A stretch of DNA of 64,000 nt from Sphingomonas sp. 1F27F7B (GTDB lineage: Bacteria; Pseudomonadota; Alphaproteobacteria; Sphingomonadales; Sphingomonadaceae), in the NCBI RefSeq assembly GCF_005503355.1, contig NZ_SCMK01000018.1:1-64000 (forward strand), given 5' to 3'. The notes below the pieces were generated by a model. The model had not been told where the DNA came from, made no database searches, and was given only the letters and a program-made list of their open reading frames with translations. Both the position numbers and the translations under genes were made by a program. This document shows positions 46,339 through 54,006 of the stretch, in pieces (the stretch's first letter is position 1; every line of letters starts with the position of its first letter).

Positions 46339-47409
46339 CTATCTAGTGTGCACTGCGGCAAGAAGCCAGTCGCGCAACGGCTCCCACACCATCGCGCGCG
46401 CGCGGCCGCCGACGATCATCCCGACATGGCCGAGGGCGAGGCTCCGGCGCTCGGCCAGGCCGGCTGCGGTGGCGGCGGGTACGATGCGGTCGGTGATCGA
46501 AAGCAGCTCGAGCGCGGGACAGGCCAGGCGCGAGGGGAGGATGCGGGTGCCGTTCACCCACCAACGGCCGGCGCCCGGCCGGTCGGCGCGGAAGAAGCGC
46601 TCGAACATCTCCGCGCCGGCGGCATAAGTGAGCGGTGCGCCGGCGTTGGCCCAGTCCTCGAGCGCGACGAAGGCGCTGGCCTGGTCGCTGCCGGGCTGCA
46701 ACCGGGCGAAGCGCTCGAACTTGGCGATCGTGCGCGCCGGATCGAGCTGCCAGAAGCCGGCCTGCAGTACCTCCATCGGCACCAGCCCGAGCTGGGCGCA
46801 GGACGGCTGCGCGGCTTCCCATTGCGCTGCAATGGCTGCGCGCGCGGGATCGCCATAGCGCCGGAAGCGCCACGGGGCGGCGATGGTGAGGAGCCCGCGC
46901 ACCGGCCGCAGCATCGCCGCCGCCGTCGCCAGCGTGCCGCCCAGGCAATAGCCGGCGAGCAGCGGCGGCTCGCCCAGCGCGTCGAGCAGGGGGAGCAGCA
47001 GCCCGGCGACGTGATGGTCGATGCCCTGGCCGCGATCCTCCGGCGCGGGTGCGCCCCAATCGACGAGCAGCGGCCGAAGCCCTTGGGCCGCCAGCCATTC
47101 GAGCAGCGAATTGCCCGGCGCCAGATCGAGGATGAAGGGCGGGTTGATCAGCGACGGCACGAAGACGACGGGCGGGCCGTTGCCGCCATAGTCGCGCAGC
47201 GCGGCGCGCCCGGCGGTGGCGATCGCGGGCCGGGGCGCCCGCTCCGGGGGGCGTTCCGCGTCCTGATAGGCCTTCAATCCGGCGAGCGCGGCGGCGCGGC
47301 GCTCCGGCGATGCTGCGGTCTCGCTGCGCAACAGCGAAAGGAACAGCGGCAGCGGACGCGGTCCGTGTTGCGCCGCAGAATGAAACGATGATAGATATGT
47401 TTCACTCAC
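46339..47409 (-). CDS. PhaC-like alpha/beta hydrolase (short PHA synthase type)
   Basis: This 356-residue protein has the lipase-like box GYCLGG with Cys155 as nucleophile, as in polyhydroxyalkanoate synthases. Asp307 (SITDRIVP) and His328 (LGHVGM) complete the triad. VVFVPSLINPPFILDL and VDWGAP are also PhaC hallmarks. It is much shorter than class I PhaC (about 590) and near class III PhaC size (about 355), but no PhaE is visible. Translation begins at GTG 47409, only 13 bases from the divergent phaR start. It may be a synthase or a related esterase; its place beside thiolase and phaR supports PHB metabolism. Confidence 0.82.
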   Translation of the reverse strand: MSETYLSSFHSAAQHGPRPLPLFLSLLRSETAASPERRAAALAGLKAYQDAERPPERAPRPAIATAGRAALRDYGGNGPPVVFVPSLINPPFILDLAPGNSLLEWLAAQGLRPLLVDWGAPAPEDRGQGIDHHVAGLLLPLLDALGEPPLLAGYCLGGTLATAAAMLRPVRGLLTIAAPWRFRRYGDPARAAIAAQWEAAQPSCAQLGLVPMEVLQAGFWQLDPARTIAKFERFARLQPGSDQASAFVALEDWANAGAPLTYAAGAEMFERFFRADRPGAGRWWVNGTRILPSRLACPALELLSITDRIVPAATAAGLAERRSLALGHVGMIVGGRARAMVWEPLRDWLLAAVHTR

Positions 47410-47422
47410 CTGGGGGCCTTAG

Positions 47423-47992
47423 ATGAAGAAGAGCGCTGCTGGCACCGGTCCGGTCATCATCAAGAAGTACGCGAACCGGCGACTCTACAACACCGAAACC
47501 TCGTCCTACATCACGCTGGACCATCTGGCGGCGATGACGCGCGAGGGGCGCGACTTCAAGGTGGTCGATGCCAAGACCGAGGAGGACATCACCCATAATG
47601 TCCTCACCCAGATCATCATGGAAGAGGAGCAGCGCGGCCAGACCATGCTGCCGGTGAACTTCCTGCGCCAGCTGATCGCGCTCTATGGCGATTCGATGCA
47701 GGCGATGGTGCCGGGCTATCTGGAAGCGTCGATGGAGAGCTTCCGCCGCAACCAGCAGCAGTTCAAGTCGGCGGTCGAAGGCGCCTTCGCCAACTCGCCC
47801 TTCGCCGAGATGGCCAAGCGCAACATGGAAATTTTTGAAGCGGCGACTCAGGCGTTCAAGCCCGGGGCGAATCCGGGCGCGCCGGCGGCGCCCGCTGCGC
47901 CGGCGCCCGCGGCGAGTGGCGAAGACGATGTCGCGGCGCTCAAGGCCGAGCTCGCCCGGCTCCAGGACAAAATCGAAAAGCTGGCCAAATAG
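47423..47992 (+). CDS. phaR: Polyhydroxyalkanoate synthesis repressor PhaR
   Basis: This 189-residue protein has N-terminal PHB/PHA accumulation DNA-binding domain IIKKYANRRLYNTETSSYITL. A middle part with PVNFLRQLIALYGDSMQAMVP follows, then an Ala/Pro linker (about 150-170) and a C-terminal coiled helix DDVAALKAELARLQDKIEKL. PhaR binds both PHB granules and DNA, freeing granule-protein genes when polymer is present. It is divergent from the PhaC-like and thiolase genes. A hairpin follows its stop. Confidence 0.95.
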   Translation: MKKSAAGTGPVIIKKYANRRLYNTETSSYITLDHLAAMTREGRDFKVVDAKTEEDITHNVLTQIIMEEEQRGQTMLPVNFLRQLIALYGDSMQAMVPGYLEASMESFRRNQQQFKSAVEGAFANSPFAEMAKRNMEIFEAATQAFKPGANPGAPAAPAAPAPAASGEDDVAALKAELARLQDKIEKLAK

Positions 47993-48001
47993 CGTCTCCC
48001 C

Positions 48002-48025
48002 CTTCCTCCCAGGGAGGGGAGGAAG
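48002..48025. terminator. Hairpin between phaR and the chemoreceptor-like gene
   Basis: CTTCCTCC (48002-48009) pairs with GGAGGAAG (48018-48025), forming an 8-bp stem between convergent genes. It also resembles the C/T-rich repeats elsewhere in the window. A T run is lacking, so the terminator role is uncertain. Confidence 0.45.
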
Positions 48026-48029
48026 ATAG

Positions 48030-49085
48030 TCACCCCCGCGCGCGCAGTCCGCCCAGCGCCGCGCGGATTTCCTCCAGCGTCGGCATCTTCTGTTCGATCA
48101 CGCAGCGCAGGCCCAGCCCGCCGAATCCGTGATAATCCGTGGCGCTGGCGAAGGCGATCGTGTTGTCGCCGCGCACTTCGGCGCCGCGCACCGCATTGGG
48201 CGGCAGCGCGACATGCTCGCCGTGCCGCTTGCCCGCGGAGGTGGCGACGATGCGATCCTGTTCGTCGACGATCGAGATGCTGGTCCGGCCCCAGTCGCGC
48301 TCGCCGAACAGCGATCGGTCGGAGATGATCGCGGGGATGTGCCCTTCCCAGTCGAACTCGAGATAAAAGGCGCCGAGCGGCCGCCCGTCGCGGCCCCGCG
48401 GGCGCACGCCGGTGACGAAGATGAGCACCGCGCGATGATCCGAATAGGGGTTTAGCCACACTTCGTCGGTGAACCATTCGTCGCGCCGGTGGCTGCGGAT
48501 CGCGTTCAGATATTGTGGCGCGCTCGACAGGTCGACACTGCGCACCCGCGCATGCGGGTCGGACGAAGCGATCACCTTGCCCGCGTCATTGGCGAGGAAG
48601 GCGTTGAGGTAATAGGGCGATATCTCGGTGAGCAGCGCCAGCCGGGCATCCGCCGCGGCGATCGTCTCCGGGTTCGGATCCTCGAGCGCGGCGATCACTT
48701 CGGCATCGCATGCCATCACGCGCAGATCGATGCTGCGGCCATAGAGATGGCGGGAGACGTTCTGGATCAGCGCCTGGGCGAGCTCGACGAGGCGGGTGCC
48801 CTCGATCTCGCTCACCATCTCGTCGGCGATGCCCGCGCCCATGGCCAGGCGCTCGCGCACTTCGGAGCGGAATTCGATCGAGGCGCCGCGCGCCTGCTGC
48901 GCCAGCGCCTTCACTTCCTGCGCCACCACCGAGAAGCCGCGCCCGGCCTCGCCCGAGCGGGCGGCTTCGATCGCGGCGTTCAGCGCGAGCAGATTGGTAC
49001 GCGCGGCGATTTCCTCGCTGGTCGCGGCATAGCTGTCTACTTCCTCGCGGAGGACCGACAGAAGGGTTCGAATTCGGCGTGGCAC
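48030..49085 (-). CDS. Soluble chemoreceptor-like protein with reversed domain order
   Basis: This 351-residue protein has no membrane segment. The N-terminus carries the conserved MCP signalling tip (EIAARTNLLALNAAIEAA, residues 25-42, then GRGFSVVAQEVKALA), which binds CheA/CheW. Only about 24 residues precede the tip, so one helix of the hairpin is short. A Cache-like sensor domain occupies about residues 110-330, with YLNAFLANDAGKVIASS and WLNPYSDHRAVLIFVTGV. Sensor after signalling tip is the reverse of ordinary receptors. GTG 49085 is the only sensible start, without a good ribosome binding site. It could sense a cytoplasmic ligand. The adaptation sites are unclear. Confidence 0.75.
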   Translation of the reverse strand: MPRRIRTLLSVLREEVDSYAATSEEIAARTNLLALNAAIEAARSGEAGRGFSVVAQEVKALAQQARGASIEFRSEVRERLAMGAGIADEMVSEIEGTRLVELAQALIQNVSRHLYGRSIDLRVMACDAEVIAALEDPNPETIAAADARLALLTEISPYYLNAFLANDAGKVIASSDPHARVRSVDLSSAPQYLNAIRSHRRDEWFTDEVWLNPYSDHRAVLIFVTGVRPRGRDGRPLGAFYLEFDWEGHIPAIISDRSLFGERDWGRTSISIVDEQDRIVATSAGKRHGEHVALPPNAVRGAEVRGDNTIAFASATDYHGFGGLGLRCVIEQKMPTLEEIRAALGGLRARG

Positions 49086-49134
49086 ATGTCAGTCATAAGA
49101 CGCGACGGTTAATGCCCCGTTTAGCACGAAAAGC

Positions 49135-49956
49135 TCAGGGCTTCCTGAACTTTAGCGTCATCCGGTCGCTCTCGCCGATCGCGGCATACTTCGCCCGGTC
49201 GACATCCTTCAGCCGATAGGTGGGCGGCAAGGTCCACACGCCGTCGGGCCAATCGGCGGTGTCGCGCGGATTGGCATTGATCTCGGAAGCGGCGACGAAG
49301 ACGAAGCCGGCCTGCTCGGCCAGACGGCGGACGGTCGAGACCTTGAGATAGCCGCTGGTCCTTTCGCGCTCGGCACTCGCCGCCTCGGGCAGGCGATGGT
49401 CTTCGATGCCGAGCGTGCCGCCTTTCTTGAGCATCGCGAACATCTGCCTGAACGCCTCGGGCGCATAGTCGGTGTTGCCGCGCTTATAGCCCATTCGCCA
49501 GTTATGGACGTTGCGGAAGGTGAGGACGATATCGGCGGTGCCGTCGGGCACCCTGGGCTGGCCGGCCTCGGCGGGAAAGGCGACGAGCTTGGCATGGCCG
49601 TAGAGCGCCGGGTCTTTGGTCTTCAGTGCCTCTACCGCCTTGCCGCTGCCGGGGAAATCGGGGCCGACCGCGGCATAGTAACTGCCCTTGGCGCGGGTGA
49701 GCGGGGCGAGGATCTCGGTGTACCAGCCGCCGCCGGGCCAGATCTCGACCACGGTGTTGCCAGGCTTCACGCCGAAGAAGTTGAGCGTGTCGACCGGATG
49801 GCGATACGGATCGCGCGCGACATTGGCGGCCGTGCGGCTGGGCGAGGCGACTGCTTCGGCGATGGCCGAGCGCTGCGTGCGTGGTGCTCCGGTGGCGACG
49901 CTGGCCACGGCGACGGCAGTGGTGAGCACCGCGAGAATGGTCAGGGTCTGGCGCAC
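49135..49956 (-). CDS. Exported class I SAM-dependent methyltransferase-like protein
   Basis: This 273-residue protein starts at GTG 49956 with GGGAGGGA 8 bases upstream. The first ~24 residues are a signal peptide (RQTLTILAVLTTAVAVASVATGA). The rest is a methyltransferase fold with the glycine loop VVEIWPGGGWYTEILAP and DIVLTFRNVHNW. A predicted periplasmic protein with a SAM-binding fold is puzzling because SAM is cytoplasmic; this secreted family is known in proteobacteria but without a clear role. It ends near the start of the chemoreceptor-like gene on the same strand. Confidence 0.82.
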   Translation of the reverse strand: MRQTLTILAVLTTAVAVASVATGAPRTQRSAIAEAVASPSRTAANVARDPYRHPVDTLNFFGVKPGNTVVEIWPGGGWYTEILAPLTRAKGSYYAAVGPDFPGSGKAVEALKTKDPALYGHAKLVAFPAEAGQPRVPDGTADIVLTFRNVHNWRMGYKRGNTDYAPEAFRQMFAMLKKGGTLGIEDHRLPEAASAERERTSGYLKVSTVRRLAEQAGFVFVAASEINANPRDTADWPDGVWTLPPTYRLKDVDRAKYAAIGESDRMTLKFRKP

Positions 49957-49986
49957 GCGAATTCCCTCCCTAGATGACGTCCGCGC

Positions 49987-50196
49987 ATGTGGGGGTTCTT
50001 CGGTTCGATGCAACAACAATTTTGGCTCGGCGCGGCGGGTGCGGCAGCGATTGCGGTGGTCAGCGCCCTGGGCGAGCATCGCCGGCGGCGGCGCACCCGG
50101 ATCGACGATGTCGGCTATGTGCCCTGGCAGTTCCTCCAGGTGATGGCGATGCTGGGCGCGGTGATCCTGGCCAGCGTGGCGCTCAACCTGCGCTGA
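49987..50196 (+). CDS. Small two-helix membrane protein
   Basis: This protein has 69 residues (or 62 from Met8). Helix 1 is FWLGAAGAAAIAVVSALG, then a strongly basic loop EHRRRRRTRIDD, then a second hydrophobic segment FLQVMAMLGAVILASVAL. The positive loop should face the cytoplasm, giving both ends outside. No family is recognised. It lies divergent from the exported methyltransferase and ends 11 bases from the convergent protease gene. Confidence 0.6.
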   Translation: MWGFFGSMQQQFWLGAAGAAAIAVVSALGEHRRRRRTRIDDVGYVPWQFLQVMAMLGAVILASVALNLR

Positions 50197-50207
50197 GCCG
50201 CGCTGCC

Positions 50208-51113
50208 CTAGCGCGCGCCGGCCGAGCAAAGCGCGACGCTCGAGGAGCGCTGATCGACGAGCAGGGCGAAATGCTGCAGGGCATGGGCGCCCACCAGAAG
50301 CTCGGGATATTTGTCCGAAACCCGCACCGTCATGTCGGAGAGAGTCGCGGATCCGATCCGGAACGGGCCGTGTAGCGCGGCGCTGCCGGTCTTCACGGCC
50401 GTGTTGCTCAGCTTTCCGTCGCCCGCCGCTACGACCGTGCCGCCGCCGACTCGATCGAAGAGCGCCTTGGGCAGGACGAAGCTGACATTGGCGCCGGTAT
50501 CGAGATTGCCTTCGGTCGAAGTCGCGCCGATCGTCACGGGCACTCGGAAGGCGCGTTCATATCCGAGCACACCCGGCGCGCCGCGCGTCAGGCCCGGGCC
50601 CCGGGTAAAGGTGAGCCTTCGCTGCGGATAGTCGATCACCAGCAGCCCGTCGGCGAAGAAGGCACGCCCCAGGATGCCGGCGAACGCTGCCTCGGGCGCC
50701 ATCCTGCTGCTATAGTCGCGCGTCATGACTTCGATGTCGTGGCGGACCAGCCCGCCAAGCTCGACCGATGCCAGGCGGACGGTATCGACTCGCGCGGAGG
50801 CAACGGCATCCGAGGTCTCGGCGGCTCCGGTGACCGGCAGCTTCAGCTTTGCGACCAGGCTGGCATCGGCGCGGCCCATGCCGCTCGCGCCCGTATCGAC
50901 CGCGAAGGTGTAGGGCCCGTTGCCATTGACGCGCGCATCGACATAGATGCGCCCGTCGACGACGCGGAAGGGCACGCTCAGCAGAGCATCGGCACGCGCC
51001 TTCTCCACCAGCGCGCAAACCGGCGGCTGGCCGGGGCCGGCAAGGGCCGCGCTCGATCCGATCCCCGCCGCGGCGATCGAAGCGGCAAGGTTTCGCGCCA
51101 TTATCCAGCCCAT
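50208..51113 (-). CDS. Retropepsin-like aspartic protease, exported
   Basis: This 301-residue protein has a weak N-terminal signal segment (ASIAAAGIGSSAALAG). Two Asp-Thr-Gly motifs are present: FAVDTGASG (Asp73) and GNLDTGANVS (Asp205). This is a fused-dimer arrangement, in which one polypeptide supplies both catalytic Asp. ILGRAFFADGLLVIDYPQRRL in the middle is typical of clan AA proteins of alphaproteobacteria. The next gene upstream encodes a second member with the same two motifs. ATG 51113 or Met5 may be used. A hairpin operator/promoter is upstream. Confidence 0.85.
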   Translation of the reverse strand: MGWIMARNLAASIAAAGIGSSAALAGPGQPPVCALVEKARADALLSVPFRVVDGRIYVDARVNGNGPYTFAVDTGASGMGRADASLVAKLKLPVTGAAETSDAVASARVDTVRLASVELGGLVRHDIEVMTRDYSSRMAPEAAFAGILGRAFFADGLLVIDYPQRRLTFTRGPGLTRGAPGVLGYERAFRVPVTIGATSTEGNLDTGANVSFVLPKALFDRVGGGTVVAAGDGKLSNTAVKTGSAALHGPFRIGSATLSDMTVRVSDKYPELLVGAHALQHFALLVDQRSSSVALCSAGAR

Positions 51114-51144
51114 GATTGCTCAGCCCCGCCAGTCAAGTGTGTTG

Positions 51145-51179
51145 CCGATATAATGCACTATATCGGTGACGGGTCAACG
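51145..51179 (-). promoter_or_regulatory. Palindrome and likely promoter of the aspartic protease gene
   Basis: CCGATATA (51145-51152) and TATATCGG (51159-51166) form a perfect inverted repeat. On the minus strand TTGACC (51179-51174) and TTATAT are spaced by 18 bases as -35 and -10, with the palindrome covering the -10. A repressor could bind here; none is identified. Confidence 0.5.
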
Positions 51180-51206
51180 GCCTTGGGGTGGCCGGCCCTG
51201 TGTGCC

Positions 51207-52367
51207 CTAGTAGAATTTGCGCAATGTCAGCCGGCGCGCGCTGCCGTCGCACAGCGTGAGCGCCACGGTGCGGCCGGGCGTGCCTGCACTCCATTCGATC
51301 GGGCGCCCGGCGACGGGTTCGCCATCGGCGGCGCAGATCGTCTCGCCCTCGCGCCAGCCCGTCTCGGCGGCGGGCGAGCCCCGCATCACATGGAGCACGC
51401 GCAGATGCGTGCCCTCGGCCCCGAGCAGCAGCCCGCTGGTCGAGCGGAGCACCGGCGCGGCGGCCATGGCGCCGGGCTGCAGCACCATCCGCCCGGCCCG
51501 CGGATCGAGCAGCACGCGGTAGCGCAGCAGCAGCCCGGTGCCGATCCGCCCGGCCGCCCCCGCCGCGGCGGAATAGCCGCCGTCCCCTTCGATGCGCAGT
51601 TCGGTCTCCGGCAAGGCGGCGCCGCCGAGCGTGAAGCCGTTCAGCACGGCGACTTCGCTGACCAGCGGGCCGCCGATTCCCCAGCCGAGCGTGGTGGAGA
51701 TGGTAGCGCCGCGATAGCCGGCGCCGGTCCAGGCGGCGCGGCTCAGCGTCACCGAAGCGCCGTCGCCGGTATCGACGATCATCGGGCGCAGGCGCGCGCC
51801 GGCCAGGCGGATCTCGGTGACCGGCACGCCGGTATCGCGCTGGAGCGCGAGCGGCGCTGTGGTGCCGGCGAAGGGCAGGCGGCCGGTCGGCAGGATGCGG
51901 AAGCGGCGCACCGCATAGTCGATGTCGAGCGCGCAGCAGCTCAGCACGTCGCTGCCGATCAGCAGGTCTGCGCCGAACCGGTCCTGGCCGGGCGCGTCGG
52001 GGATGGCGATGCGCCCGCCGCGCCGCGTGAGCCCGCCGATCACCAGCGTGCCGCCCGGCGCCCAGGCGACCTCGACGCCGCCGCCGATCGCGAGCGCGGG
52101 CTGGCGGCGCCCGGCGGCGAGCCGCGCCCGCGCGGCGAAGTCCTGGGTCGCGAGCGTGTTGGTGAGTCCGGTGTCGAGCACGGCGCGGACGGGGCGGCCG
52201 TTCAGCACCGCCTCGAAGCGGATCTGGTTCGAGGGCGTCAGGTCGAACGCGATCCAGCGGGCCTCGCTGTCGGAAGCGAGCGTGATGCCGTCCCTGGCTT
52301 CCTCGCCCGCCGGAACGGGAGGAGCGGCGGCAAGCGCGAGGGGCAGGAGAAGCGAAAGCACCGGCAC
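51207..52367 (-). CDS. Exported aspartic protease-like protein with C-terminal PDZ domain
   Basis: This 386-residue protein has a signal peptide (PVLSLLLPLALAAAPPVPA). Two Asp-Thr-Gly motifs follow, AVLDTGLTN (Asp65) and MIVDTGDGA (Asp199). A PDZ-like end (about 310-386) has MRGSPAAETGWREGETICAADGEPV. A Cys pair (LSCCALD) is in the middle and another Cys near the end (TLCDG). It probably cleaves or binds envelope proteins. It begins at GTG 52367, 20 bases after the cpaF stop, so it may be co-transcribed. The adjacent 301-residue protease has the same DTG pair without PDZ. Confidence 0.83.
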   Translation of the reverse strand: MPVLSLLLPLALAAAPPVPAGEEARDGITLASDSEARWIAFDLTPSNQIRFEAVLNGRPVRAVLDTGLTNTLATQDFAARARLAAGRRQPALAIGGGVEVAWAPGGTLVIGGLTRRGGRIAIPDAPGQDRFGADLLIGSDVLSCCALDIDYAVRRFRILPTGRLPFAGTTAPLALQRDTGVPVTEIRLAGARLRPMIVDTGDGASVTLSRAAWTGAGYRGATISTTLGWGIGGPLVSEVAVLNGFTLGGAALPETELRIEGDGGYSAAAGAAGRIGTGLLLRYRVLLDPRAGRMVLQPGAMAAAPVLRSTSGLLLGAEGTHLRVLHVMRGSPAAETGWREGETICAADGEPVAGRPIEWSAGTPGRTVALTLCDGSARRLTLRKFY

Positions 52368-52387
52368 AGCCTTAGCCGGTCAGGCGA

Positions 52388-53950
52388 TCAGAGGCACGCC
52401 TCGAGCAGCGCCTGGTCGAAGCCATATTGCTTGGCCTTGTCGAGCGTATAGGGGCGCAGGCCCATCGAGCGATATTCGCCGATGATCTTGCCGTCGGCGC
52501 TCTCGTCCAGATACTCGAACTTGAACAGTTCCTGGGTGACGATCACCGGGCCTTCCATGCCGATCACTTCGGTGACGTTGGTGACGCGGCGTGAACCGTC
52601 GCGCAGGCGCTTCACCTGGATGATCAGGTCGACCGAATCGGCGATCTGGCGCGAGATCGCTTCCTTCGGCACCTTGATGTCCGACATCATCACCATGTTC
52701 TCCATGCGGGCGAGCGCCTCGCGCGGGGAGTTGGAGTGGAGCGTGCACATCGAGCCGTCATGGCCGGTGTTCATGGCCGAGAGCATGTCGAAACATTCGG
52801 CGCCGCGAATTTCGCCCAGGATGATCCGGTCCGGCCGCATGCGCAGTGCGTTCTTGACGAGGTCGCGGATGGTGATCTCGCCCTGGCCCTCCAGGTTGGG
52901 CGGGCGCGTTTCGAGCGGCAGCCAGTGCGGCTGCTGCAGCCGGAGTTCGGCCGCGTCCTCGATCGTCAGCACGCGCTCGCCCGGGTCGATCATCTTCGAC
53001 AGGGCGTTGAGCATCGTCGTCTTGCCCGAGCCGGTACCGCCCGAGATGACGATGTTGAAGCGGCTGGCACCGGCGATCTTCAGCATCGTCGCCATCTTCT
53101 GCGACATCGATCCGCCCTGGGCCATCATGTCGAGCGTGATCGGCTTGGCCGAGAATTTACGGATCGAGATGGCAGTGCCGCGCAGGCTCAGCGGCGGCAC
53201 GATCACGTTGACGCGGCTGCCGTCCTTGAGGCGGGCGTCGGCGAGCGGGGTGGTCTGGTCGACGCGGCGGCCGACCGAGTTGCAGATGCGCTGCGCGATC
53301 TGGAACAGGTGCTCCTCGTCGCGGAACTGGATGTTGGCGAGTTCGAGCTTGCCCTTGCGCTCGACAAAGGTCTGCTCGGGGCCGTTGACCATGATGTCCG
53401 AGATGGCGGGATCCGCGAGCAGCTCCTCGAGCGGCCCCAGGCCGAGCAGCTCGTCAACGAGCACTTTCTCGAGCGCGAACTGCTCGCGTCGGTTGAGCGT
53501 CAGCTTCAGCTCGGCGAGCACTTCGCCGATGATCGGGCGGAATTCCTCGGCCAGCTCATCCTTGCTGAGCGTGGCGGCGGCTTCCGGATCGACGCGCTCG
53601 AGCAGGCGCGGAAGCACCTGTTCCTTGATGCGGTGGATCGAAGCCTCGAATCCCTCGACGCGCGAATTGCCCTGCTCGCCGGCGGCAGCCTGGCGCTCGG
53701 CGAGGCGCTGCAATGCGTCGGCGCTGGCGACGCTGGGGCCGTTCGGATCCCGTTGCTCGAACCCCTCGGGCGCGGCGCCCTGGCCGGGCAGCGGCACCGA
53801 GTTGATCGGCGGGAACTGCTCGCCGCCGAGCGGCGCGGGGTCCACCGGGCGCGGCAGCGGTCCGCCGCCCTGCATCGGGCGTGCGACACCGAACGCCGGA
53901 CGGCCCGCCGGTCCACCACCCAATCCGCTGCGTCGTCCGAAAGCGCTCAT
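52388..53950 (-). CDS. cpaF: CpaF-family pilus assembly / secretion ATPase
   Basis: This 520-residue hexameric ATPase powers Flp/Tad pilus assembly. Residues 1-70 are Gly/Pro-rich and disordered. An N-terminal domain covers about 100-270. Walker A GGTGSGKT is at 304-311, followed by the Asp box (TIEDAAELRL), the Walker B region ILGEIRGAE and the His box LHSNSPREALARME. The product is cytoplasmic and docks to TadB/TadC. The other tad/cpa genes are not in this window, so cpaF is isolated from them or they lie elsewhere. The ATG at 53950 has GAGGGG at 12 bases, slightly far. Confidence 0.93.
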   Translation of the reverse strand: MSAFGRRSGLGGGPAGRPAFGVARPMQGGGPLPRPVDPAPLGGEQFPPINSVPLPGQGAAPEGFEQRDPNGPSVASADALQRLAERQAAAGEQGNSRVEGFEASIHRIKEQVLPRLLERVDPEAAATLSKDELAEEFRPIIGEVLAELKLTLNRREQFALEKVLVDELLGLGPLEELLADPAISDIMVNGPEQTFVERKGKLELANIQFRDEEHLFQIAQRICNSVGRRVDQTTPLADARLKDGSRVNVIVPPLSLRGTAISIRKFSAKPITLDMMAQGGSMSQKMATMLKIAGASRFNIVISGGTGSGKTTMLNALSKMIDPGERVLTIEDAAELRLQQPHWLPLETRPPNLEGQGEITIRDLVKNALRMRPDRIILGEIRGAECFDMLSAMNTGHDGSMCTLHSNSPREALARMENMVMMSDIKVPKEAISRQIADSVDLIIQVKRLRDGSRRVTNVTEVIGMEGPVIVTQELFKFEYLDESADGKIIGEYRSMGLRPYTLDKAKQYGFDQALLEACL

Positions 53951-54006
53951 CAGAATCCAATGTCCCCTCGAATGGCGAGCGTTAACCGCGAAGGCTTGAG
54001 ATTTGC

